Source: Hippophae tibetana (Eukaryota; Streptophyta; Magnoliopsida; Rosales; Elaeagnaceae). Taken from it: 64,000 nucleotides of DNA. The stretch spans positions 108,910,398-108,974,397 of the forward strand of contig CM072810.1 in NCBI GenBank assembly GCA_037013495.1, written 5' to 3'. The notes under the pieces are model-generated. The model ran no database searches and was not told where the DNA came from. It was given only the letters and a program-made list of their open reading frames with translations. A program made the translations under genes and the position numbers. Shown in pieces: positions 37,346 to 49,690 of the stretch; position 1 is the first letter of the stretch, and every line of letters begins with the position of its first letter.

Positions 37346-37844
37346 ATGCATATATGTCTCTTATGCCCAACTTGTCAAGTGAGTTGTAAAAGTTCTTTGT
37401 AGACATAGATTTTGTGAGTATATCATCCAATTGATCTTCTGACTTAACAAATGGAAGCTTAATAATCTTTTCTTCAAGATTCTGTTTGATGAAGTTCCGA
37501 TCCACTTCAACGTGCTTCGTGCGATCATGTTGAACTGGATTGTGAGAGATGGAAATGGCTGCTTTGTTATCACAAAATAAGTTCATTTCAGAGTTAGGAG
37601 CAACACCAATCTCAGTTAGAAGTTTTTTCAACCACAGGAGCTCACATATTCCCTTGACCATTCCTCGAAATTCAGCTTCAGCACTAGATAAGGCAACTAC
37701 CTTTTGCTTCTTGCTTCTCCATGTAACAAGATTGCCCCTCACAAAAGTGAAGTACCCAGCAGTAGATTTCCTATCCTTCATATTCCCTGCCCAGTCTGAA
37801 TCTGTATATCCAAGGACTTCCAATTGGCCATTCTTTGAAAACAT
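37338..37844 (-). pseudogene. RNase H domain of copia family 2
   Basis: 168 codons with the catalytic pattern: Asp in GYTDSDWAGN, Glu in SSAEAEFRGM, Asp in LFCDNKAAI, Asp in HVEVDRNFI. It continues in the same frame from the RT part, from which it is separated by one TGA (37850-37848) just after SSPGK. It ends at its natural stop in the polypurine tract. Confidence 0.92.
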
Positions 37845-37847
37845 AAG

Positions 37848-39233
37848 TCATTTCCCAGGGGAGGACTTTAAATAACGAAGTATTCGCATGACCGCATCCA
37901 TATGGTCTTCACTTGGGCAGTGCATGAACTGACTCATGACACTCACAACATAAGCAATATCAGGTCGAGTATGAGATAAATATATGAGTTTACCTACTAA
38001 CCGTTGATATCTCTGTTTATCTGCTGGTACTTGGTCCACATATTCTCCGAGTTTATGATTTTGAACCATTGGAATATCGACAGGTTTACAATCTAGTAGT
38101 CCTGCCTCTGCCAGTAGGTCAAGAGTATATTTCCTTTGGGAAAGACATATGCCTTGTTTTGATCTTGTTACCTCAATACCTAAGAAGTATTTGAGCCCTC
38201 CCAAATTCTTCATTTCAAACTCATTTGACAGTTGTTCTTGAAGCTTAGAGATTTCTTCTTTATCATCTCCTGTAATGATCATGTCATCTACATAGACTAT
38301 AAGGGCTGTTATCTTCCCTAATCGATGTTTTAGGAAAATAGTATGATCAGAGTTGCTTTGTTGGAACCCATATTTCTTCATTGCTAAACTCAACCTACCA
38401 AACCATGCTCGAGGTGATTGTTTTAGTCCATACAATGCTCGTTGTAATCTACATGCAGTTTCTTTTCCTGTTGTAACAGTATATCCTGGTGGGATATCCA
38501 TATAAATCTCTTCCTCAAGATCACCATGAAGGAAGGCATTTTTTATGTCAAGTTGGTGCAATGGCCAATCTAAATTTGCCGCAAGAGATAACAAGACTCT
38601 AACAGTTTTTAGTTTAGCCACAGGTGAGAAGGTTTCTTGATAATCTATCCCGTGTTTCTGTGTATATCCTTTTACTACAAGTCTCGCCTTGTATCGATCA
38701 ACTAACCCATCTACTTTATATTTAATGGAGAAAATCCACTTGCATCCTACCATCTTCCTCCCATGAGGCAACTCGCTTAACACCCATGTGTTATTCTTCT
38801 GCAATGCCTCAAATTCCTCTTTTATAGCTTGAGCCCATTTTGGATCAGATAAGGCTTCTTCAATGCTACTTGGAATTTGACACGAGGAGAGTATTTGTGC
38901 AAATTCCCTGATAGGTTCTGATAACCTTTGAGTTGATACATAATTTGCTATTGGATACTTGGATTGTCGTTCTTCTCTTTCTGGGGAGTATCGATTTGGA
39001 GGTTTGCCTCGATTGTGTCTGAAAGGTAAAACATAACCAACAGATGTATCTATAGCATTAGTTTGTAAAGGTGTGATAGGATAGCTTACCTCAGGAGTAT
39101 TCTCAGCAGGAGGATCATTGGGTACTAGGGAGTGGAGGGGTACATCAACCACTTCATCTTCTGGAGATTCAATTACTACTTCAGCTTCAGTTCTTCGAAG
39201 TTCAAGCTCGGGTCTAGATACTGGCTCCTTCAT
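37848..39233 (-). pseudogene. Reverse transcriptase of copia family 2
   Basis: 461 codons. They cover the linker, then SDPKWAQAIKEEFEAL, KWIFSIKYKVDGLVDRYKAR, QLDIKNAFLHGDL (first catalytic Asp), LYGLKQSPRAWF, YVDDMIITG (catalytic pair, near 38295), LKYFLGIEV and SHTRPDIAYVVSVMSQFM. It is in frame with the integrase part upstream across the TAG at 39320-39318, and with RNase H downstream. No residue of the core motifs is missing. Only the stops break the polyprotein. Confidence 0.93.
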
Positions 39234-39317
39234 ATGATTGGCATGATCCGAGTATGTTGGACTAGTGTTTAATATTTCAACATCAAGCCAATTTCGTTCT
39301 TCACCATAACTCTCCTC

Positions 39318-40289
39318 CTAAAGAGTGGAATTGGATACCGGTGATGGGAAAAAACATTCTGATTCGAGGAAAGTGACATCCATGGTAATATAGGTTCTTT
39401 TAGTAATTGGATCATAGCATCGATAACCCTTTTTTTGTACGCCATACCCCAAGAACATACAGCGGACAGCATATGGATCCAACTTAGTTCGTTGATTTTT
39501 ATGGAGGTGGACAAAAGCAACACATCCAAAAATTCGGGGCGGAAGTATCAAAATAGTAGGCAAGGGAAGATGATCAGATAACACCTTTAATGGAGTCTGA
39601 AATTGTAAGGTTTTTGTGGGCATACGATTCACTAGATACACAGTTGTAGTAACAACATCACTCTAGTATTTATTAGGCATATGTGCACCGATTAGTAAGG
39701 CCCGAGCTGTTTCCAAAATATGCCGATTTTTCCTCTCTGCAGTCCCATTTTGTTGTGGGGTTTGTGAACATGAGGTTTCATGGAGAATACCATGGTTGTC
39801 CAAGTATGTCCGAAATTGTTGATTAACATACTCCCCTCCATTATCAGACCTAAGTATCTTAATTTTTTCAGAAAATTGTGTCTGAACCATGGTGTGAAAC
39901 AGGTGAAATGTAGCAAATACTTCATCTTTATGTTTGAGAAGGTAAAGCCATGTCATTCGTGTACAATCATCAACAAAAATAACAAACCAACGATTACCCG
40001 ATGATGTAATAACCGGGGAAAGTCCCCACACATCAGAATGTACTAAAGAAAAAGGAGTCACACTTTTATTCATGCTCATAGGATAAGACGCCCTATGACT
40101 TTTTGCTAGGATACAAGTATCACATTTGAAATCTGAATGTGTGATATTTGAAAATAAACTGGGGAGTAGGTGCTTTAAATACCCGAATGATGGATGCCCA
40201 AATCTACGATGACATAGCCAAATCTGTCGTTCCTTGTTACCAACAATGTTTTGCATATGATTGGCTCTTCCTGAACTGAGGTCATCCAC
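39318..40289 (-). pseudogene. Integrase of copia family 2
   Basis: The frame starts within the pre-integrase region after the frameshift. HRRFGHPSFGYL and CDTCILAKSH supply the His and Cys pairs. The core has Asp in VHSDVWGLSPV, Asp in RSDNGGEYV and Glu in NGTAERKNRHIL. A TAG (39665-39663) replaces a Trp just after ARALLIGAHMPNKY, and the same frame continues (39641-39318) through YLVNRMPT and FLGYGVQKKGYRCYDP. It then meets the TAG at 39318. Confidence 0.92.
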
Positions 40290-41704
40290 ATAATATAGCC
40301 CTCCTCTCCTAGTACCACACCCAATGATCTCCTTGGTGAGAATATCCTATAGAAGAAAAAAATAGAATACATCAGTACTACACAGTTAAGATCTGAAGTG
40401 ACCTGACTTACAGACATTAGTCGGTTTGACAGAGAGGGTACAAGTAACGTATTAGATAATGATAATGAAGGAGATAAGGTCACTGTTCCAGCTCCTGTAA
40501 CTGGATAAGTGACCCCATTTGCATTGGCAACATGACTCCGTCTTGGCTGGGTTGTTTTTGTGAGATCGTTTGGGTCAAATGTCATATGATCTGTAGCTCC
40601 AGAGTCCAGAATCCAATCCTCCTTATCACTACGAGTAGAGATGTGAAATGCTTTACTTGAAATACCTGGATCCTGGGAAGATTCGGCCTGAGACATAAGG
40701 GATAGTGAGGCATTATTGGTAGCCACAGCGGCTCGCCCAGTGGTATCCCGTTTCTTCCGTGCTTGAAGATCATTCCACCATTCTGGATACCCATGTAGTT
40801 TGAAGTAGTTTTCACGGGTGTGTTTGGAGTTTCCGCAATGGCCACATTTCATGTCAAGAGATGGTGGATTTCCCATGGATTTCTTGCTACCCAAGGAAGT
40901 TCCTGTTTTTGGTGGCATTAGACTATGGTGTCCCTTGACCCTTTTAAAAGCCATAACTGCTCTGGGTGTCGTATCTATACATGTGATCATCATGGTCTGC
41001 CTGACCTCTTCCCTACGGACGAATCCATAGGCTTGTTCCACCATAGGGAATGGTTTGATCTGAAGCACATCACTTTGAGTTTTATCCAATCTATCATTAA
41101 GGCCATCGAGGAAGGTATACACTCGATCTTCCTGTACGATGGAGTTGTATTTTTGTATATCAATCGCACACTCCATTGGATTAGGACGACGGAAATCAAT
41201 TTCACGCCACAACCCTTGAAGGTCATTGTAGTATTTTTCAATGGATCCACCCGCTTGCTTCGTACGAGTAACTTGACGACGAAGATCATACACCTGAGAC
41301 GTGTCTGTCCCATCATAGTAAGTGGTAGCCACCGAATCCTAAATCTGTTTTGCAGTTGGGAATCGGATAAAATTTGCAATTAAGGAGGGGTCCATCGAAT
41401 TGATCAACCATCCTTTGACAATGGCATTTTCAGTACGCCATCTCCTAAATAAGGGGTCAGTTTCAATAGGTTGAGGAAAGTCCCCATTAATGTATCCCAG
41501 TTTGTCTTTGCCAGAGATATACATCTCCACCACCTGGGACCATAAGGCATAGTTGGATCCTCCCAACTTGATACTAATGGGAGCAGTCGACGCTTCAGTT
41601 GGCGGAGGTTGTGAGCTAATCTGAGCTCTAGTTAAAACTTCTGTCATTTTCGCCGTCAAATCTTCCAATATGAAATTGGTAGTTAAATCTCTAGATTCCG
41701 CCAT
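40175..41704 (-). pseudogene. gag and protease of copia family 2
   Basis: The likely start is the Met of MAESRDLTTNF at 41704. A capsid-type gag domain follows (KLGGSNYALWSQVVEMYISG, later RVYTFLDGLNDRLD), interrupted by a TAG at 41341-41339 with the same frame open again after it. Near 40850-40805 a zinc knuckle reads CGHCGNSKHTRENY, where the last Cys has become Tyr. The aspartic protease motif WILDSGATDHM lies near 40615-40580. Near 40340 a small indel in an A-rich run shifts the frame, after which the pre-integrase domain reads in the next frame. Confidence 0.92.
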
Positions 41705-41746
41705 GAAATCTAAAATTTTTTTCCTTTTTTTTTTACAAACAACCAC

Positions 41747-42540
41747 TATATAAATGAAAAAAAAAACAATTTGTAACCCTAAACCTAATTTCCCTTCTCG
41801 TAAGCGACGCCTTTTCTCCTTCCTGTGCGATTTCAGTAGATGGTCGAGCAGTTTCCTCTGCGCGTTGAGCAGTTTCCTCGCGCAGTTTCCTCTGCGCAGT
41901 GTCTTCTTCGTTCCTTGGTGCAGCGGCGCCCTTTTTCTTCTGATTCTTTGTGCGAATCGATCAACTTTCCTCTCCTATCAGATTCACTGAAAATGGTGCA
42001 GCCAGAGGTTCAGAAAGTTTTACTCAGCGTTATGTTTCCCTACGAGCTCTAGCCGAAAAACCTGAGTTGCATTCTGTTTCTTTTGCGAAATGATAGTTTT
42101 CTTTAGAAAACAGGTATTGTTGGATGCTCCTCTCTGTCTTTCCTTCTTCTTCTTTGTTCGTTTCTATTCAGATTTCCAGAATATGAAAAACGCCTCTTTT
42201 TTTTCCTCTTTTTTTCAATATTGCAACTGATCGGTTTTTTTTCCAACCTATACACAAAAAACAACGATTCACGTCAATGGCTTCTGGCCTAAAAAACGCT
42301 GGCTTGAATTTTTTTTCCTTTCAGAACCACTTCTACGACACAACACTGTTAATCAATCTCTGTGATTCATTTTTTCCTCGAAGAAATAGTATTGGTACAG
42401 TTTCACGAGTAAACCAGGATTGCCACACCAGAAATCAGAGATAAAAATGAAGGTAAGTGTAAACCAGAATGGTTACACCAGAAATCAGAAATCAAATTTT
42501 CTGAGAACAGAAAATAGCATAGTAGGTAATTCCATACCTT
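41747..42540 (-). other. 5' untranslated leader of copia family 2
   Basis: Roughly 800 bp between primer site and gag with T-rich runs and short frames only. No domain is recognised. Confidence 0.6.
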
Positions 42541-42552
42541 GCTCTGATACCA
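42541..42552 (-). promoter_or_regulatory. Primer-binding site of copia family 2
   Basis: Plus-strand GCTCTGATACCA is the complement of TGGTATCAGAGC, the initiator-Met tRNA primer site, directly next to the 5' LTR. Confidence 0.93.
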
Positions 42553-42774
42553 TGTCAAATATTGTGTTTACTGATAATTATCAGATGTATTTTCATATTC
42601 TTTCTGTTCTAATCTTTATGTACAAATGTATAGTATTTGTATACAAAATAAAATGGAAAGTAAACAGATTATAACAATATTAATTTCCCACTATTATTTT
42701 TGTCTGCTGATTATCTGCCATAATTCATGCATTGTTGTTTTCATGTTGTCTGCCATATTACTCACATGCCAAAA
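42553..42774 (-). repeat. 5' LTR of copia family 2
   Basis: 222 bp, partner of 37109-37330. On the plus strand its last bases are AAAA instead of the expected AACA, followed by AATCC. Confidence 0.94.
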
Positions 42775-43283
42775 AATCCTACCCCGCAACAGTATTTAAA
42801 AAAACAAGAAAAAGAAGAAGAGAGTTTAGGGACCCGTTGTGAAGGCTGCCAAGGTTTGGAGACAACTGTGTAGTTAAGCCATATTAGTATTTTTGTGAGT
42901 GGTTGAAATTATCTGATTGACATTTCCTTATTGATAAGTCTAAGTCATACTGATCAACTTGTTTTTTGTTAGGAAACGTGAGATTTAATCTTCAATCTTA
43001 AGGGGTTCCTATTAATAATACACTTCTTCGAAAAACAATAAGTGCCCAAGAAGAAAAACATGAATTTTTTAGCTTATGCCTATAAATTAATTTGAAAATC
43101 ATACTGTTTCTTTTTGGGTTGTTAAATCTAATTAAGTAATGTGCACAGAGCGGAAAAAAAAAGGAAAAAGGAAAACAAGGAAAGGGCTATCGATGGATTG
43201 CAAATGAACAAAGCAACTAAATAAATAAACCATCCAAATACACTTCGAAAGAGTCAAATTTTACACACACTAACAATAAGATT

Positions 43284-43641
43284 TGTTAAATTTGGGCTTA
43301 ACTCAATCTTAAAACTCAGGTTGTGAGATAGAGGATTTTCATTTTTTATATACGCAGCGTGGACGCGATCCCCAATCGATTAGGGACTTTAACACTCCCC
43401 CTTATATCAGCATGGGTCTGTCCCATTGAGACCGACGGAGATGTTGAGCTTATGAAACCCAAGTAACGGAATGCATCACTCACCAGTGGCGAAATAACTG
43501 CACCGACCGGGTAATCTTGCTCTGATACCATGTTAAATTTGGGTCTAACTCTATCTCAAAACCCAATTTGTGAGATGAAAGACTGCCCTTATTTATATGC
43601 GCAGAGTAGGCGCGATCCCCAATCGATTTGAGACTTTAACA
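43284..43641 (-). mobile_element. TRIM-like element, copy B
   Basis: Partner of 4184-4540. 111-bp LTRs lie at 43284-43394 and 43531-43641, both ending TTTAACA. The primer-site complement GCTCTGATACCA lies at 43519-43530. AGATT flanks both sides (43279-43283 and 43642-43646). This copy preserves the LTR ends better than copy A. Confidence 0.85.
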
Positions 43642-43747
43642 AGATTTAAATTAAGAGAATGAACACATCATAAAAAGATGATTTAGAACCAATTCATAAA
43701 ATAATGATAAATAAACTAACAGGTTGAAAGAAAGAGAAAAAGAATAC

Positions 43748-43811
43748 TAGGTCTAGGATTGAAGACGTGGTTCAGTGAGAGAGATAATCTCCCATAAATT
43801 GCAGTCTCCAT
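43748..43811 (-). pseudogene. Orphan first exon (copy B)
   Basis: Partner of 4647-4710. The frame is still open, but Cys6 is now Tyr, one Pro is Leu and the last residue changes, giving METAIYGRLSLSLNHVFNP. The donor GTATTC is kept. Four changes in 64 bp exceed the rate of nearby sequence, which suggests no constraint. Confidence 0.3.
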
Positions 43812-46361
43812 GACTCTCTCTTTCTCTCTATACTCTCAGAGAAACTACTATCTCATTCTCGTGGGGAAATTGGGTGCACTTAATGGTTAATAGATTTGAT
43901 TTTCGTTCAGATTTTTCTTTACCAGAAAAACAGAAAATGAAACTAGTGGTTTAAACGATGAGACATCCTCTTCGTACTCATAGGCCCAATTAGCCCATTA
44001 TTTTGGTCCATTTTATAAGAACTTCTGACTATAAGTCTTGACCCATCAAGACAATACTTATTGTTAGGGATATAGTCTTGTTGATCAAAAATATCATCCA
44101 ATCATGTTTAAGTTTGATCAGATTCGAACAAGATGACTGAACTCTACCCAAATAATTATATATTCAAATTTAAGGTCAAATATTTACGACATAAGTGCGG
44201 ACAAACTTGATCTGGAATGCGAATTGAGTTCAAATATTTTAAAATATATATATATCTTTGAATATTGTATATTATTGTTTTATAATTTATTGCATCCTTT
44301 AATCTTTGATATTATTTAAGTTAATTTAAAGTTAAAAAATCAAGTTTGAACATATTTTATAATTTATCACATCTTTGACACTATTTAAGCCAATTTAAAA
44401 TTAAAAAAGAAGTCAATTTAAAATTTAAAAATCAAACTCGAACATACTTAATATTTTAAGCTCGTTCTTTGAACTTACATTTAATTTGAAAATTATAATT
44501 CAATTTGATCCAAAAAAAATATACATGTCTCAATAATATCTAATTTGAATCCAAGCCAAACTCAAAATTTTGTGCTTGGGCCAACTTAATCGTCCAAATT
44601 TAAATCCTAATTTATTGTATGCTTATTAAATATTATATTACATATGAAATTGAAGATGCAACATAGAGTTATTGTGAAATCATCTAATAATAATAATAAA
44701 ATCTATTTATTATAAATATTAAAAAATTCTATTTATCACAAGTTTGTGATAAATCATAAGTAATATAACACAATATTATTAAAAAGTATAATCAAGTTAA
44801 GGATAAAAATTTGTATCGTAACTCAATTAATCGAATTAAATTCATGACAACTTAAACAAATTAAAAATGTCATTTTGAGGTATCATTTTAAGTGAGATTC
44901 AATTGATATAAGTATATGATCTTGATTAATTTGAGTTTTTTTTTCACAAGGACAACGAAATAATATACTAACATGCTTAAAATAATATTAGATTGAATGA
45001 GAAAATGAGTCTTAAATTTAACCAATTCAAAAGAAAAAAATAGTGTTTTATGTTTGTTCCACGTGAAAAAATCAACAATACATTAAAAACTTTATATAAC
45101 ATTTTGTCTTTCAAATTGTGGTAAGTTAGTCTAATAAGAAGGTTCTTTCTACGTGTGCATTCTGAATTCTTGTATGCCCAACTCAAAAATTTGGAACTCC
45201 AATTACGTGCCTACACATCCTGCAAATACTAATGTTATTTAATGCTACATTTGTTAATTTACTCAAATTATTCTAAAGTTATGCTTCAGTCCAATAGATT
45301 AAAGGTACAAAACAATCTATGAGTACAATATTTGATATTATTTAATTATTATTATTTTATCGTTGTATCTTGAGAGATATTTATTTATCTTTAAAACACC
45401 GTGTAACACTAACCTCAATCATCTCATTTTTTCATTGTGATTTATAGTTTAGGTTAATTTTGTAATTTTGATTTGTTTGAGTTTATTTACAAAATTTAAT
45501 TCTTGTTTGTCTACTATTATATTTCATGTACCAATACAAATTAATAATTCATCTACGTATATACAATAATACATCTAATCCTTAAATTCATATAGGGTAT
45601 CAATTAATAACCAATAATGTAAAGTTGGCATGAAAAGTCAAGTAAAAATAAATTAAACAATGTTCAATCTAAAAATTGGCAATAATATTTTTTTTATTAA
45701 AGAAGAATGAAAATGTGAATTTTTTTATTTTACGAATTTTATTGAATTTTAATTAAAAAATAAATAATTTTGTACATAAAATTTATGTTTAAACAATTTT
45801 ACACATAAAATATAAATTTAAAAGTAATGTTAAGAGAGTGCTTTACGTGTTAAATATAATCAATTTTTTATAAAAATTATAAAATTTTATTTAAAACACT
45901 ACTACAATAATGACCTATTATGCTCCCTTTTTTGCATATGTTTTGAAAAAAAAAAATAGATGCAAATGTTGCCCATGTTATACTGCCACAAGTTAATGGC
46001 CCAAGTTTGTCATAAAATTTCAAGAAGTACAACACGTGACTCGCTATTAATTGCTCATATACACATCTCTTCTCGAGTACATATGCTACATAGATCCATA
46101 TCTATTTGGATACATATATGAGTATTACAGATATATTTATTTTCTATAAATTATATTATTAACTCATAGTGTCAATAACTCACATTAATATCTCTGAAAC
46201 TTTTAATTTCATTTCAATTTGGACATTAATACTTGTCCCAATAACATTGATAACTAGAATTCTTTAAAAAGGAAACAAAAAAATAAGCTATACCATATCC
46301 ATCATTAACATCAATCATCAATCACGAATCACTGAAAAACTATTTGCTTTCATCAATGATC
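43812..46361. other. AT-rich spacer
   Basis: Matches about 4711-7317 of copy A. It holds the shortened (AT)6 tract at 44244-44255, and the GAATC-type repeats seen in copy A are missing near 44829. No gene is seen. Confidence 0.5.
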
Positions 46362-46366
46362 ATGAT

Positions 46367-46569
46367 TGTTAAAGAACTTGAGATGCAGCTGGTGACAACC
46401 AACACACCAGTTGGAAGCAGCCACCAACAACTTGGTGGGGAAGCATAGGTTGTCAAGAACATGCCTCTCATAATTATGTTTATTTGTAATTATTATAATT
46501 TTGCTTTTCTTTTGTATAAATAGATTGTAAACATTCGTTTATTCACAATCAATAAAATCATTTCTTACA
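46367..46569 (+). repeat. 5' LTR of copia family 1, copy B
   Basis: 203 bp, nearly identical to 7323-7525. Confidence 0.92.
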
Positions 46570-47148
46570 TAGTATCAGAGCATAGGAAATAATTCACAAA
46601 AAATTCAGTTCACAAATTTTTTTGCTTTTTTCCTCAATCTGTTTTTTTTCCAAAATCAACTTCGACTCACAAAATAATTTCAATTTCATCCCATCATATT
46701 ATCCAGAAGAATCCGAGCAATCTGCAATTAATTTTAAGCCAAAATACATCTCCACGCACTCACACACACCTTCCCTAATCTCACCGGCGTTCCACGTGCC
46801 TCGCTAGACTCACACGCGCCAACTGCTAATGAAGACGACTCCAACAACACGTCGTTCGCACGCCGCTGAAGCAAACGACACGTCGTTTACCCGGTTCGGT
46901 CCTCCATCCAGTTCGGTCTTCATCCGGTTCAGTGCTCTACCATTGCAGCCACCGTTCCAGCCACTCCAGACGCCGATTCATCCACTTTCTGACCGGTTCT
47001 GCGGTTGAAATCTCCGGTTCTGTAATCCTTGACTCATTTTCTATAAGATAAATCATATTTCAGTTCATTATTTATTTCATAAATAGTCATTATTGTCTAA
47101 AACACATTAAATCCTATCCCATTTTTTCGAATTTTTCACTCAAAAATC

Positions 47149-47892
47149 ATGTCTGAATTTACCAATGAAATTCATACACAATATTCTTACAAAAATTACC
47201 CACAAATGAACTCACATCTCAAGTACAATCGATACAATAATATCGGTCACAATTCTAAAAGTTGTCGAAGTTACCTTAAATGTGATTTCTGTGGTCTCAA
47301 TGGACACAATTATGAAAACTACCGAAAATGCCTCAAATGTGATTTCTATGGTTTGAATGGACATTACATCAACATGTGTAGGAAGAAAAGATCAATTGAA
47401 GATAAGAAAGATGCAAGTTGTGGCTTCCCATCCAAAGCTCACCATACTAATCTTTTGGAAAGCAACTCAAACACAAGGACACCATATCACAACCTTACAT
47501 ACGCTCAATATAATGAGCTTCTTACACTTCTCAATCAAGCCAAATCAGGTAGCATGGTAAGACAAATATTTACTTCTTCAGGTAATATATCATGTACGAA
47601 TGTTTTCCATTCAGAAACTCGTTGGATTCTTGATACAGGAGCAACTGATCACTTGGTTTGTTCTCAAAACCTTATGAGCTCTAGCATTTCAGTCACTAAT
47701 CAGCATGTACGTTTACCTGACCATTCACTTGCCCATGTCACACATATTGGCACTGTACATTTTTTCAATAATTTCATACTCCATAATGTCTTATGTGTTC
47801 CCTCCTTCAAATTAAACTTGGTTTCAATAGCCAAAATAACTCAAACTACACTTTGTCATGTCACCTTCACTAATAATATATGCCTTGTTTAG
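47149..47892 (+). pseudogene. gag nucleocapsid and protease of copia family 1 (copy B)
   Basis: 247 codons. Degraded zinc knuckles (CDFCGLNGHNYENY and CDFYGLNGHYINMC) are followed in frame by the protease motif WILDTGATDHLV and then the HNVLCVPSFKLNLVSIAKIT segment typical of copia protease. A TAG at 47890-47892 interrupts the frame, which continues unbroken from 47902 into the pre-integrase and integrase domains. The capsid domain is absent, as in copy A. Confidence 0.88.
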
Positions 47893-47901
47893 GACAAATG
47901 C

Positions 47902-48957
47902 TTGGGAAAAACGATTGGGATGGGAACTGAGAAAGTAGGACTATACTACCTGACTATTTCGAAGAAGGCTGAATGTTTCTTTGTTTCAAATACTACTCCA
48001 ATCAACCCTCATATATGGCATCAACGACTTGGTCATCTATCTAATAACAGTTTGCGTGAGTTTTCTCTTTCCATTAACATACCTCTTTATTCTATTAGTG
48101 ATTGTTCAATTTGTCAACTAGCTAAGCAAACTCGTAATCCATTTTCTTTAAGTTCCATCAAAACAAAAGCACATTTTGAACTAATTCATGTTGATATTTG
48201 GAGTGGCTATCACATTCCAACACTTAATGGAGCACGTTATTTCCTCACTATTGTTGATGACTACTTAAGATGCACATGGGTCTATCTCTTAAACACCAAA
48301 TCTGATACACGCACATTTCTCACCACCTTCATTAATCTTGTTAAAACACAATTTGCATCCAAAGTTAAAATCATTCGTAGTGATAATGGAATAGAATTCT
48401 CTATGACCGAGTTGTTTTCTAGCAAAGGAATCCTGCATCACACCAATTATGTCTCTACCCCTCAACAAAATGGTGTTGTTGAATGCAAACATCGTCACCT
48501 TCTCAATGTGGCTCGTGCATTACTCTTCCAAGCCAACCTCCCTAAAAAAATCTGGGGAGATGCCATTCTTACAGCCACATACATCATAAATCGTACTACA
48601 ACACTTGTTCTCAAGGGAAAAACATCATTGAAAATCCTTTTTCACAAAGTTCCTAAATATGAACATCTTCGTGTTTTTGGTTCCCTTTGCTTTGTGTCTA
48701 CATATCATGATCGACCCACCAAGTTTGATGCTAGATCACATAGATGCATATTAATTGGGTATCCATCTGGGATAAAAGGTTATCGTGTCTACAATCTAGA
48801 AACAAGCAAGACTTTAGTGTCTCGTGATGTTATCTTTCATGAACATGTATTTCCTTATTTCAGTTATGTGGTCAACACTTCAACTTTATTCACTCCATCA
48901 GAAAATACAATTCACCAATTCACCTATGGAACAAAATTTATCCCTCAGCAAGGTTGA
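47902..48957 (+). pseudogene. Pre-integrase and integrase of copia family 1 (copy B)
   Basis: 351 codons. HQRLGHLSNNSL and CSICQLAKQTRNP give the His and Cys zinc pairs. The core follows with Asp in HVDIWSGYH, Asp in RSDNGIEF and Glu in NGVVECKHRHLL, then FGSLCFVS. At 48912/48913 the sequence jumps to the RT end in another frame, so the last 15 or so codons are not integrase. Without the stop at 47890 this region would be longer than its partner in copy A. Confidence 0.9.
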
Positions 48958-49690
48958 AGGGGAATTCATCAATAATCCCACATTCTATCAAAGACTTGTT
49001 GGGAGATTAATATACTTAATAATCACAAGACCCGACTTAGTGTATGTCATGCACATTCTCAGTCAATATATGGATAAACCACGTCAACCACATTTGGAAG
49101 CAGCTCAATAAGTGCTACGATATGCCAAGAACACACCAGGGTAAGGTCTCTTTTTCTCAACAACTAGTTCATTACAACTAAATGCCTTCTGTGACGCAGA
49201 TTGGGAAAAATGCACATATACACGACGATTAACCACAGGATATTGTATGTTTCTTGGAAACTCGTTAATTTCTTGGAAGACTAAGAAACAAAATACAGTC
49301 TCACGATCAAGTGTAGAAGCAGAATATCGCTCTATGGCAGTAGCATGTTGCGAAGTAACCTGGTTACGATACATTTTGGATGATTTGGGTATCAAGCACT
49401 CCCAACCAACCAAGTTATATTGCGACAATCAAGTAGCCCTTCACATTGCATCAAATTCAGTGTTTCATAAGCGACCCAAACACATAGAGATCGATTTCCA
49501 TCTAATAAGAGAAAAGATCCAAACTGGAATGATCAAAACTTATCATATTTTTACATTAGAGCAACCAACAGATATATTTACCAAATTTCTGAGTTTTCCA
49601 CAATTCTCAAACTTACTTAACAAGTTAGGAATAATTAACATATATTCTAACTTGAGTGGGAATGTTAAAGAACTTGAGGGAGAATGTTAA
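48913..49690 (+). pseudogene. RT end and RNase H of copia family 1 (copy B)
   Basis: After the 990-bp deletion the RT connection segment ([27 protein letters not shown]) is readable to a TAA at 49111, then RNase H in 49247-49690 ([33 protein letters not shown]). It ends in the repeated LTR-start units. Confidence 0.87.

Larger units (their letters stand above)
37109..42774 (-). mobile_element. Ty1/copia retrotransposon family 2 (copy B only)
   Basis: Complete 5666-bp element on the minus strand. The 222-bp LTRs (37109-37330 and 42553-42774) run TGTCAAAT to CCAACA/CCAAAA, with a perfect initiator-Met primer site at 42552-42541 and a purine tract beside the 3' LTR. The target duplication AATCC lies at 37104-37108 and 42775-42779; copy A has one AATCC at 3676-3680 and no element. 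Coding order is gag, protease, integrase, RT, RNase H. Inactivating changes: in-frame stops at 41339, 39663, 39318 and 37848, and one frameshift near 40340. All domains are present at near-full length, so it is a far younger relic than family 1. Confidence 0.97.

Noticed and set aside
37549..37875. Plus-strand frame opposite RNase H of copia family 2 (also 40925-41383)
   Set aside because: Shadow of the minus-strand polyprotein.
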